Source: Dactylorhiza incarnata (Eukaryota > Streptophyta > Magnoliopsida > Asparagales > Orchidaceae). From it: DNA of 64,000 nt. The stretch spans positions 9,610,001-9,674,000 of the forward strand of contig JAWHQI010000068.1 of the NCBI GenBank assembly GCA_033032865.1, given 5' to 3'. Positions within the stretch are counted from its first letter, which is position 1, and every line of letters begins with the position of its first letter. The position numbers and the translations under genes are program-made. The notes under the pieces are model-generated. The model was given only the letters and a program-made list of their open reading frames with translations. It was not told the origin of the DNA and ran no database searches. Of the stretch, positions 43,632-54,488 are shown in pieces.

Positions 43632-45345
43632 CGAGCAATATCGCGGTAGGAGCCGTCTTAGGCCAACACGTAAATAAATATTTTCATCGAATATATTACG
43701 CTTCTCTCACACACAATGCCGCACAGGCTAACTATACAACGACAGAAAAGGAACTTCTTGTCGTCGTCTTTGCTTTTGATAAATTCAGGCCTTACGTAAC
43801 ACTTTCACACGTAATCGTTTTCACTGATCACTCCGCCCTAAAATATCGTTTGGCCAACGTTGATGCGAAGCCCCGCTTGCTTTGATGGATCCTCCTTTTA
43901 TAGGAATTTGACTTAGAGATCCGAGATAAGAAGGGGGCTGAAAATTTAGCGCCCGGCCATCTCTCACGTTTAGAACAACCCTTCGCAGAAGCGCTCGTCG
44001 AACCCGAAATAGACGACCGATTTCCTGAAGAGCGCCTTTTAATTTTCAATAAAATAAAAACTTCTTCCACCCCTTGGTTCGCAGATTATGCGAACTATCT
44101 AGTCGCACGGTTCCTTCCAAAAGATTTTTCGACTCAGCAAAAGAAGAAATTCTTTTCTGATTTGAAAAACTACTTTTGGGAGGACCCCTTTCTCTTTCGA
44201 GTCTGTGCAGACCAAGAGGTGCGAAGATGTGTTTTAAGCGAGGAGGGTGCGCAAATTTTGCGACACTGACACGAGGGGTCGGCTGGAGGGCATTATCAAG
44301 CCAACCGGACTGCGTGGAAAGTGTTAGAGTCGGGCTTTTATTGGCCCACTCTCTTTAAGGATGCTCACACTTTTGTGAGTAAATGCGATACCTGCCAGCG
44401 GTCGGTTAACATCTCTCGTCATGACGAGATGCCCCAAAACTTTTTTCTCGAATGCGAAATCTTTGATTAATGGGGCATAGATTTTGTAGGCCCCTACCAT
44501 CTTCTTTTAATAATCGTTATATTTTAGTGGCGGTTGACTACGTATCTAGGTGGGCGGGAGCGCAAGCTCTCCCACCAATGATGTGCGAGTCGTTGTCCAT
44601 TTTCTAAAAAAATTATTTTCTCACTTTGGCACGCCCCGTGCAATAGTAAGTGATAGGGGTACGCACTTTTGCAATGCCCAGTTTTCAAAAATTTTATCTA
44701 AATATGGCGTCACGCATAAGCTCATCACCGCCTATCACCCCCAAACAAGCGGCCAAGTAGAGGTAGTAAATCGCGAGATTAAACGCATTTTGGAGAAAAC
44801 CGTTTCTTTAAATAGGAAAGATTGGTCTGTCAAACTCGACGACGCATTGTGGGCATATCGTACGGCATACAAGACCGCTATCGGTTGTACGCCCTATCAA
44901 TTAGTCTACGGCAAAGCGTGCCATTTACTTGTAGAGTTAGAGCACCGCGCTTTTTGGGCCTTAAAATTTTTAAATCTCGATTCGAACTTAGCCTCCGAGA
45001 ATAGGAAATTCCAACTAAATGAACTCGATGAATGGCGTGCGAACGCTTATGAGAGTAATAAATTTTATAAGGAGTGTTCTAAGTTCTACGCAAAATAAAA
45101 TTTCCCAAAACATTTGCGTCGGGCGATCTTGTCCTTCTTTATAATTCACGCCTTCGCCTTTTTCCGGATAAGTTAAAATCCTGATGGTCCGGCCCCTTTA
45201 AGGTTAAAGAGGTTTGGCTGTATGGGACCGTTCTTATCTCTCACCCCGAAAGAGGCGAATTTAAAGTAAACGGGCATCGCTTAAAACTTTATCTTGCAGG
45301 CGATCCAGTGGACGAAAATACTGAATCCTTAAACCTCCCCAACTT
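43632..45345 (+). pseudogene. Element G RNase H and integrase
   Basis: RNase [48 protein letters not shown] at about 43883 follows. Integrase zinc finger [13 protein letters not shown]...CDTCQR, catalytic [12 protein letters not shown] and [13 protein letters not shown] with 35 residues between D and E, then [18 protein letters not shown]-terminal [11 protein letters not shown] ends near 45345. At least six stops or frame changes. Confidence 0.75.
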
Positions 45346-46108
45346 ATAATCTTACCGCGCCAAATGCGTCAAGCTACATGACGGTAAACAAAGCGCTCGT
45401 GCGAGGCACCCCATATTTATCTAATATTTTTATTATGCTTTTTATCTATTTTTGCAGGGTTTCTAACGGCCCCGCCAGCTTTATTTCAGGGAAGCCTTTT
45501 TGCTCCCTCTTTCCTTTTGTATATATTGCAATGTTACTTTTCTTCTTCATACTTACAATACAACATTGGGGACAATGTTGGGTTTTAAGTATGGGGGTGT
45601 TCAACTATCTTTATTTAAACAAAAACTAAAAAAAACAATTTCATGTTTTAAAAACTTAAAAAACAAATAATAAAAAAACCTGAAAAAAAATAAATTAAAC
45701 AAAAAAAAAACAATTTTCCCTGTTTTATTCTGCATTTTTCTTACTTTTGTAAATATAAGCTTAAACAAAACTACAAAAAACAAAATTTAAAAAAATCACA
45801 AATTTTTCAAACATGTTTTTCCTTTTTTTTTACTGTCTTAGTACAAAAAAAAACAAAACAAAATCAAAGAAAATTTGCAAAACCCCAAAACATTTCAAAA
45901 AAAAATATATATATATATAACTATATAGTAGTTGAAAAACAAACAAAAATCCAAAAAAACAATAAACCCAACTTTACTTTTATTCTTGAAGCATTTAGTT
46001 TCGAGAGTATATGTTTGTGGATTTTCATAATCACTAGTTTTACTATTTGTTTGTTTATCTAAGATCGATAGATTTAAACGTTCGGGGTTAAGTTTTAAAG
46101 AATATCTT
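45346..46108 (+). other. G 3' untranslated region
   Basis: AT-rich and non-coding. Near 45560-45600 it holds ATTGGGGACAATGTTGGG and TTTTAAGTATGGGGGTG, the internal polypurine-like tract of Athila elements. Poly-A and poly-T runs dominate up to the C2 insertion. Confidence 0.6.
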
Positions 46109-46904
46109 TGTACAACCCCGATATTCGCCAGGCAAGAAAACGGAGCTCGCCGAAAGGAGAGCGAGAAGGTTCAGCGAGACAGGAGTTGCGAGATCCAGAC
46201 CTCGCCAAGATCGGCCCCCAGCAGACGAGACCTCGGCAGATACCACCAAAATGGGCCAGCGAGGTCCTCGCAAGGCGATCCCCTAAAAGAGGCGCCGCGA
46301 GCAGGATCCGCGAGAAGGCCCGCGAGAGCTCCGGCAGTAGGGTTCTCGCAAGGCGATCCCCTAGAAGAAGCGTCGCGGGCAGGATCCGCGAGAAGGCCCG
46401 CGAGAGCTCCGATAGTAAGGTTCTCGCAATCCCTTATCCATAAATCAATAGGGGCAATTTACCCTTGTACCCTTGGTGGTCTGCCCTTAGCCTCTCCGAA
46501 CAGCGGAGCTTAGCTGTTAGCAGACCCATTTGTGGTGCGGATAGTAAAATCAAAAGGCGGAATCCTGTTATTTGCAGACCAGATCAGAAAATCTATAAAT
46601 AGGACCTTAAGGGCACCTTTGGAGAGGATCTCACTTCAGCTTCCCTCTCCTTAGACTTTCTTTGGTTAGCATTTCCAGAGCTCTCCAAGGTGCCCGAGTC
46701 TCAGCTTTGGTTTGGGAGGGGAAGCACTCAACGATCTTCCGGGTTAGTGGAGGGACCTCCTCGCTGTGACTGAGGTCTTAGTCATTTTCTTTGTTTTCCG
46801 CTTGTCTTCTCCGAGGGATCAGTAAGGGCTAGCCCCCCCCCCCCCCCCCCTCATTTCGGTGAGGGCCCCGAGCTCCATAAGAGACCGAGAAATTGGTTTC
46901 AACA
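46109..46904 (+). repeat. Element C2 5' LTR
   Basis: TGTACAACCCCGATATTCGCC to TTTCAACA. It contains a 78-bp direct duplication (46267-46344 and 46345-46422, CTCGCAAGGCGATCCCCT starts), a TATA box at 46593-46602 and a poly-C run at about 46833-46850, where C1 has only CCACCCC. Confidence 0.85.
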
Positions 46905-46960
46905 TTTCGGTGCGGTGAGCGTGGAGCGTGGCTGGTTCAAGAAAGTTCCAGATAAGGGTT

Positions 46961-48560
46961 ATGGCAGGAAATGAAGAGCAAGGCGAGGAGTTCGGGGAGA
47001 CACCCCAGGTGGCAATGGCCAGGATGCTCGCAGATTTCAGAAAGGAGGTGCTCGACACCTTGGGGTTTACGATCACAGCTCTACGAAGCGAGTTTGCGAC
47101 CCCAACACCTCAGGTGACCCCTCCCCCAACGACGGTTGGCGAGAATGCCCCGGGGGGAAGGGCTAGAAAGGAAGTTGTCATTGGTTTAGGTCAGGACAAG
47201 GAAGGGCGAGTGTTGTTTGCCAGTCCGGTGAGCTCCGTGCCGGCGAGCTCAGTGTTGGCGAGCTCTGTCCCAGTGAGCGCGGCGCAGGCGAGCGCGCGCC
47301 AGGAGGATGCGGCGACGGTCGGGGTGGTTCAGGCCAGCGCCGCCCTCGCGAGCGCAGTCCCGGCGAGCTCCAGTCTAGCGAGAGAGCTTGGGGGGCGAGC
47401 GGAGCCAGAACGGGTGACAGGAGGGGGAAGCCCCTTTTGCGAGCTGGTGCTTTCCGCACCCGTCCCAGTGGGGTTTAGAGAGTGGGACCGGGTGTACTAC
47501 AACGGCAGGGATGACTCTGTGCAGCACCTGCAGAGTTTCGAAGACTCGGTCTCCATCAGGCCGATGTCAGATGCCTTCAAGTGTCGGCTCTTTGCCGTCA
47601 CCCTCAAGGAGAAGCCCAGGGACTGGTTCCATCAGCTCCCTGCAGGATCAATCTACGCGTTCGAGGATTTGCGCCGAACCTTTTTGCTGAGGTTCTCGAC
47701 CTCAAAAAAGAGGAAGAAGGACGTTGATTCCCTCTCCAAATTGAAGCAGGAACCCAAGGATTCGTTGGCTCAATATGCCGATCGGTTCAAGGAGGAAGTG
47801 CAGCTCACTCAGGAGATGCCTGGGTTTGCACTCCAACTCGCCTTCACGATCGGGTTGAAAGAAAGTTTCTTCAAGATGGCGTTGAAGAGAAAGGCCCCCG
47901 ACTCCTTTGAGGAGCTGATGGAGAGGGTGTCGGAGGAAGTCGCGAGTGAAGAAGCCAACCCGGAGCTCACCAAGAGGCTAGCGAAGCTCAGTGAGCCGGA
48001 GGTGAGGCAGTAGGAGGTCAGGAGAAGGGAAGAGCCCCGAGCCCCGGAGGGGGGATGGAGGCCACAAGGCGGAGGAATGCAAGGGCAGGGAAGGGGTTAC
48101 GGCCCAGGAAGGGGTAACCATGTCGGAGGTCAATGGCCCCCCAGTTAGGGTGGAGGCAGGGTCCGATGAAGATGCCTCCCCCACCTCAACAGGCCATGGA
48201 AATTGGACGGGGAAGAGGAAGAGGAAAGAGAGGCGAGGTGGAAACAGCAGCCGCTAGGAGGAGAAGGAATAGGGTGGCGGAGGCCGATGCAGGGGAGGTG
48301 ACGTTGCCATATTAAATCTTCCATGATGAGGAAGGTCACTCAACGGACACCTGCCCAGAGTTCCTGGAAGTGAAGAGGGGCAGAGCACCCGCGCCACAGC
48401 AGCTGCAGCCAGTGAGGATCGTGGAGGTCGAACCTCGAGAGGAAGATGAGGAAAGGTGTGAGGATAGAAATGATGTGGGGAGTAGAGGAGGGATCGGGGT
48501 GATCCATGGGGGGTAGGGGTGGAGGCGACCCGCAAGGCTAGCCTCCATACCATCTACTGC
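46961..48560 (+). pseudogene. Element C2 gag
   Basis: ATG at 46961 (MAGNEEQGEEFGETPQ). The first 100 residues or so are variable and Ala/Ser-rich; the gag domain follows: YYNGRDDSVQHLQSFEDS, FAVTLKEKPRDWFHQLP, LRRTFLLRFSTSKK, GFALQLAFTIGLKESFFKMA. Open to a TAG at 48011-48013 after EVRQ. Beyond it the basic G/R-rich tail continues through further stops, including one at the degenerate Cys/His region near 48313 (LPY-stop, where C1 reads LPYCDFHDEE). Pol is in a different frame. Confidence 0.8.
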
Positions 48561-48627
48561 TGGAGCATGGCTTCAACATCCACCGCTCCGCCCCCGGCCG
48601 AAAAAAATCATTTTCACTCAGAAGGAC

Positions 48628-51600
48628 ATGCCGGGCTATGAGGACCCGTTCTGCGACGCGCTGGTCATTCAGACGGCGATCGCAAATTTCACCGTCTCCC
48701 GAATCCTAGTAGACAACAGAAGTTTGGTCAACGTCATCTTCAAGAAGGCATTTGACGGGATGGAGGTGGAGCCCAGAAGGGTGTTGGCCTCGGATGGCCC
48801 TCTGTTTGGATTCTCGGGGGAGAGGAAAGAAGTGGAAGGGGGAGTAGGACTTCATGTGACCCTGGGTGGGCAGTCCAGGAACTGCCGTTTTGTCATAGTG
48901 GACGCTCCAAGCAGCTATAGCACCATCTTCGGACGGCCGCTCATCAGCGCGTTCTGCTGTGTCCCCTCCACCTTTCATCAATGCCTTAAGTTCAACGACG
49001 GAGGGGTTCAGGTGCGGATCAGGGGGGATCCCAAGGTGGCAAGGCAGTTCTACGTGATGGTTGTCAACACCATCTCCTAGATGGGAGAAGCGGAGGAGTG
49101 GGATAAGATGATGGAGGAGGTGACCGAAGCCGGAGGTAAGGAGGTATCCTAGGAGAAGATGGAGGGAGATGAAGTCCATGCCCAGGAAGGGGTAGCTGAG
49201 GGACCCCGGGTGGAAAGAGAGGAAGAATAAGAGAAGGCCCAGGAGGGAGGGGCGGAGGAGCTGATGGTGGTAGAGAAGGAGGTCGAGGAAGGAACCCAGA
49301 CTCTCGCTTATACCGAGGAGGAGAGGGCTTGGGGAGAGCAGTACCGGCTGGAGGCTATGGACGAGGTCATGGAGCTCGAGGTCACCACCCGGCTAGGGGC
49401 GATAGAGAAGGTCCGGGTCAGCAGAGGACTCAACCCGGAGGATCAAGCGGAGATCCTGGCATGCGTGCAGAGGAACATAGACGTCTTCGCTTGGAGCGCC
49501 GCGGAAATGCCCGGGATCGACGCGGATGTGGCTTGCCATCGCCTCAACCTCGACCCCGGCACCTGCCCTATCCGCCAGAAGAAGAGGGCCACCGCCGATA
49601 AGCTGGAAGGGCCCATCCACGAGGAGGTGAGCAAGCTCCTACAGGCAGGCTTTGTAACGGAGATCCAGTATCCAGGCTGGGTCTCCAACATAGTTATGGT
49701 AAAGAAGGGAGGAGGTAAATGGAGGATGTGTATCGACTTTTCTTTACTTAATAAATCATGCCCTAAGGATTGTTACCCCCTGCCTAGGATCGACGCGCTG
49801 GTTGACTCAGCCGTCGGTTTTCCTATGATGTCTTTCTTAGATGCTTTTTCAGGTTACCATCAAATCCGCATGCACCCCCCGGACATCAAAGATGTCTCCT
49901 TCATCACGGGGGATGGATGCTACTGTTATAAGATGATGTCGTTCAGGCTCAAGAATGCAGGTGCCACATACCAAAGGATGATGGACAGAGTCTTCCGCGA
50001 GCAGAAGGGAAGAAACTTGGAGGTTTATGTTGACGACCTCATGGTAAAGAGCCGTGACCTTAGGTCTCACCTCTGAGACCTTGAGGAGACGTTCGGGACC
50101 CTGCGGCGCTACAAGATGAAACTCAATCCCTTGAAATGTGTCTTCGGGGCAAGCCGAGGAAAGTTCCTAGGCCACTTACTCACCCCCGCAGGAGTGGAGC
50201 CTAACCCGGATAAGGTTAAGGCGGTAATGGAGTTGGGGTCGCCGAGGAATCCGAAGGAGGTTCATAGCCTTACAGGGAAGTTGGCTGGGCTCAGCAGGTT
50301 CCTCTCCAAGGCAGGGGAAAAGTGTGCACCTTTCTTCAAGGTGCTACGGGGAAACAAGAAGTTTGAATGGACCCAGGAGTGCGAGGAGGCCTTCCAGGCT
50401 CTTAAGCAACAGCTCACCCGAACCCCTCTGCTCCAGGGGCCGAGGCCAGGGGAAGACCTATCCCTGTACCTGGGGGTAGGGTCCGAAGCAGTAAGTTCCG
50501 TGTTGATCCGGGAAGAGGGGAAGAAACAGTTCCATATCTACTACGTCAGCCGAGTGCTGAAGAAGGCAGAGCTCCGATACCCGATCCTGGAAAAGTTAGC
50601 ATTTGCATTGGTGGTGTCGGCCCGGAGGCTCCGACCTTACTTCCAAGACCATTCAATCAAGGTAGTGACGGACCACCCGCTCCGAAAAATCATGGAAGGG
50701 GTGGAGCACTCGGGAAGGTTGGCAAAGTGGTCTGTGGAATTAAGTGAATTCAATATCACGTTCGTGCCCAGGACGTCCATCAGGGCTCAGGCGGTGGCAG
50801 ACTTCATGGCCGACTATGCGGCCGAGGTGGGGGAGCACGAGCCGCCTCCCCCAGAGGCATGGAAGATGTTAGTGGATGGAGCATCGGGAAAGTACTCCTA
50901 TGGAGGGGGAATAGTCCTGGTGAGTCCCCAGGGGACCCGGATTGAGCAAGCCGTAAACATCCATTTCCCAATCACCAACAACAAGGCTGAGTACGAGGCA
51001 GTGATAGCGGGCCTTCGGCTGGCCCGGGAACTGGGGGTGCAGGACGTGGAGGTCTCGACGGACTCCATGGTTGTAGTATGCCAAATCAAGGGAGAGTTTG
51101 AAGCGAAGGACCTGACCCTCCTGCTATACCTGGAGAAGGTTAAGGGGGTCATCAGGCAGTTCCGCACCTTCTCCATCAAACACGTGCCGAGGGAGGAGAG
51201 CACCCAGGCGGATCTCTTAGCCAAGTTCGGTCCCCGAGCGGGGGGGACGGCTTCGAAACTCTTCCGGCCCTCCATCGAGGAAGGGGAATTGATGGAGGTG
51301 GATCGACGAGCCTCGTGGATGGACTCATTCATCACCTTCCTATCCTCCGGGAAGTTCCCTGGAGAGGACGTGGACAAGAGGCGCTTCAGGTATAAGTCCG
51401 ACTATTATTCCTTACATGCAGGAGGGCTATATAAGAAGACCCTCTCGGGACTCCTGCCCCATTGTGTTTCCGAGGAGGAGGTTCTGAGAGTCCTGGAAGA
51501 AATCCACTCCGGGGAGTGCGGCAGTCACTCCGGGAGTCGGACCCTGGAAGGGAGGGTGTTGAGGCAAGGCTACTTCTGGCCCACTCTCAGCAAGGATGCA

Positions 51601-52548
51601 GCAGAGTTTGCGTGGAAGTGTCCGAAGTGCCAGCTCTACGCTCCACTCCAACTCCTCCCAGCTCAAAGGCTCCGGACCATCACGGCTCCCTGGCCCTTTG
51701 CCATATGGGGGTTGGACCTGGTCGATCCCTTCCCCCAAGCCAGCAGCCAGAGGAAGTTCCTGCTGGTCATGATCAACAACTTCTCTAAGTGGGTAGAAGT
51801 GAAAGCACCCACTAAGGTAACCTCTCAGGTTGTAAGGAATTTTGTGTGGGGGGAGATAATTTGCAGGCACGGGCTCCCTCTAGTTATAGTGATAGACAAT
51901 GGGCCACAGTTTGCCAGTGAAGAGTTTGTTGGCTTCTGCACTCAACTCGGCATTGACCTCAGGTTCGCATCGGTCCACCACCCAAGGAGCAATGGGCAGG
52001 TGGAGGCGGCAAACAAAATAATCGTTAACCTATTAAAAAAGAAAGTGGAAAACCTTCGGGGAAACTGGGTGGAACAGCTACCCTCCGTCCTCTGGGCCAT
52101 GAGGACTACTCCGAATACCGCCACCGGGGAGACTCCGTTCAAGCTCTCTCATGGGTCCGAGGCCGTTCTCCCCATAGAGTTTGAGGTAAAGACCCCCCGG
52201 GTGATCGCTGCGAGCGAGGGGGATGAAGAGTGGCTAGAAGATAACAATGCGGAGCAGAGGCTATCTTTGGACCTGGTGGAAGAACTCCGGGACTTGGCCA
52301 TCATCAGGCAGGAAGAGGTCAAGCGGCGGATGGCTCGATATTTCGACAAACATATTCGGATAAAGCACTTTCAGAAAGGAGACCTAGTCCTGAAGAAGGT
52401 CGATGCAGCCGGCAGAGGGGCCGCGGTGGGTAAGCTTAACCCCAACTGGGAGGATCCATATATTGTAAGCGAGGTGCTCAAATCGGGAGGGGTATCACCT
52501 CCAAGATGTGGAAGGGGTGCCCCTCGACTGAGCCCGGAGCGGGGATGA
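48628..52548 (+). pseudogene. Element C2 pol (protease, RT, two RNase H, integrase)
   Basis: One frame with only a few stops (49078, about 49150, about 49228, 50074). Protease ILVDNRSLVNVIF (Gly of D-N-G-S changed to Arg). RT: KKGGGKWRMCIDFSLLNKSC, YVDDLMVKS near 50028. RNase H ends LRYPILEKLAFALVVSARR. The second RNase H begins KMLVDGASGKYSYGGGI with AEYEAVIAGLRLARELG. Integrase: HSGECGSHSG...KCPKCQ, LDLVDPFP, IDNGPQFA, GQVEAANK with 35 residues between the last two acidic residues. Near 52488 a one-base insertion versus C1 sends the C-terminus out of frame. The stop at 50074 is TGA where C1 has CGA. Near-intact but inactive. Confidence 0.85.
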
Positions 52549-52639
52549 TTTGAAACGATTTTACCCTTGAAAGCTTTATTATGTTTTTAATGAATGTCTT
52601 ACTCCTTCTTTGTGATGCTTATAACTACCGCCGTGCCGG

Positions 52640-52785
52640 GGTGACAAGGGTTGGATATATTGGTGTTGGAATGCCCCAGATTGATTCCGCTCCCGGGCTC
52701 TCACCTAGACGGGGGGTTCAGGTTGATCTCTGGAGAGGCTGGCAAGGTTGGATATGTTGGTGCTGGAATGCCCCAGATCGATTCC
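52640..52785 (+). repeat. 97-bp tandem repeats of C2, left of E
   Basis: About one and a half units (TTGGATAT...GGCAAGG). The unit is 97 bp, one longer than in C1 because of CACCTAGAC versus CACTAGAC, so reading frame rotates each unit. E interrupts at CAGATCG|ATTCC. Confidence 0.85.
52781..52785. other. Target-site duplication of E, left copy
   Basis: ATTCC at 52781-52785 and again at 62549-62553. Removing E rejoins a normal repeat unit. Confidence 0.95.
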
Positions 52786-54295
52786 TGATGAGTCCTGATC
52801 ATATATACATTTATGGACTCATCCGGGCTGTTATTTTGTCAATATCACGCACTTTAGCCTTATTATAGTTTATATTTGATAACCCATGCTAGGTGCACAT
52901 TTAGGCCCACTTTGGTGTGTTTTCGTGTGTATTATCTTTAGTAGTATTCATATGTTGTTAAGTGCCACTTTCAGTGGCTAGATCTGTGTTTGTGCTGGAA
53001 TAGGAGGCGTGCAAGTGATTCCGGTGCAATTCTGCACAGGAACACTGCGCACGATCACTTGTTCTAGTGTGCACGACCACCGGTCGTGCGCCACTAATCG
53101 TGCGCACTTAACCCTTTTTCACGAGTTCTGTCTGGTGCAGTGCGCATGACCATCGACTCCAGTGCGCACGACCATCGGTCGTGCGCCACTGCTCGTGCGC
53201 ATTGACCATTAAATTTCTGAGTTCTGTTTGCTGTAGTGCGCACGACCATCAACTCCAGTGCGCACGACCACCGGTCGTGCGCCACTGGTCGTGCGAACAT
53301 TGTATTTTATAATTTCGTCTCTTGCAGGTTCTGTCCAGGCAGTGCGCACGATCGCAGAATTCCAGTGCGCACGACCACTGGTCGTGCGCCAATGATCGTG
53401 CGCAGTATTCAATCCAGCGCCTATTTAAATGCCTGTTGCGATTTTAGGGCGGATCGATCATTCCGGGAGCGAGGTTCCTGTTCCGTACGCCGCCGACCAC
53501 CGCCCTGGAACGCCCCTACTTCATCTTCAACCCAAGGGGAAGCCTCCTCCATCCATTCCAAGCCTTCCTCCATCGTCCGTGAGTGTTCTCCATCGTCCGC
53601 AAGCCTCCAAGCAACCATTTTCGCTTTCCGCCTGGTGAGAAGAAGAAGAGACCTTGAGTCGAAGACGACGGAGCACGTAAGGAGATTGTGACAGCTCTCT
53701 ACGCCGGAAGCATTGCCCGTCCGAGTCCGGAGGTAGCCCGACAACCTACCATTCCGGCCGTGAACGGCCGCTAGTCTTCACCGCCGGTTATTTCTTTCTT
53801 CTTTCCCTTCATTGCACTCTTTGAACCATGTACTAGATGAATATTGTAATATTTACTTTGATGAAAATGAATATTTCTTTGTTTTTCTCCATGGTTTGCT
53901 CATGATTCATTCCGTTCTCACTCACTCACTCGCACACGCACGCAAGGTGTTTGCTCTGTGTTAGCAAGAGCTAACGACGGTTGTGAAGAGGTGTTTGCGA
54001 CCCTCACCCTTTCGCACTTGAGTTCACTTCATCCGCCTCACGAAACACGGCATCGCAGCCGTTGCATCCACCTCACTTTGCGAAGCGGTGTTCTCGACCC
54101 GCATCTCTGTTGTTGTTGTTAAAATTAGGAAAACCAACCAAAAACCCCTCTTTGTGTTTGTGAAACGCTTGTGTAACAATAATCACTGCGCGATTCGTTC
54201 ACCCATCCTGCATTCCTCAAGAGACCGACATCCGGGGAATTTATTCTCCACAATTATTACTTGACAGCGACCGGTGCACTTGCCGACGCGCATCA
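52786..54295 (+). repeat. Element E 5' LTR
   Basis: TGATGAGTCCTGATCAT to GACGCGCATCA. The first 250 bases are close to the D LTR. The part after the TATA box (53431-54295) is unlike D. Confidence 0.95.
53071..53430 (+). promoter_or_regulatory. Palindrome array and TATA box of E 5' LTR
   Basis: GCACGACC-N3-GGTCGTGC at 53071-53089, 53166-53184, 53262-53280 and 53369-53387, with half-sites between. The TATA box CTATTTAAAT is at 53421-53430, 33 bases after the last palindrome. Four copies with near-100-base spacing, as in D. Confidence 0.75.
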
Positions 54296-54301
54296 AGTTT
54301 T

Positions 54302-54319
54302 TGGCGCCGTTGCCGGGGA
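54302..54319 (+). other. Primer binding site of E (Athila type)
   Basis: TGGCGCCGTTGCCGGGGA, six bases after the LTR end. Confidence 0.9.
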
Positions 54320-54488
54320 ATGCAGACGTGATGAATTCGTCTGCGTGAGGATTTGTTGCACGAGAATTTTCTTTTCTCTCACTTCTCTTGTTCACCCCTG
54401 GTATCTCCGTTTCTTTTCGATCCGCACTTCTGATTACTTTCGCTTTTCCCATCGTTTGCTAATCGTTTTGTTTGCAAGTATTTGCGAC

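Larger units (their letters stand above)
37482..46108 (+). mobile_element. Gypsy element G, Athila type, degenerate, interrupted by C2
   Basis: 5' LTR (37482-39896), Athila primer site, gag, protease/RT, RNase H, integrase, then 3' UTR cut by C2 at 46108. The remainder and 3' LTR should lie beyond C2, outside the window. Protein wording is close to E ([23 protein letters not shown]) but with many frameshifts and stops, so G is much older. Confidence 0.8.

Noticed and set aside
53236..53691. 151-codon ORF in both E LTRs
   Set aside because: Starts in the palindrome array upstream of the TATA box and is just LTR sequence; identity between LTRs reflects recent insertion.
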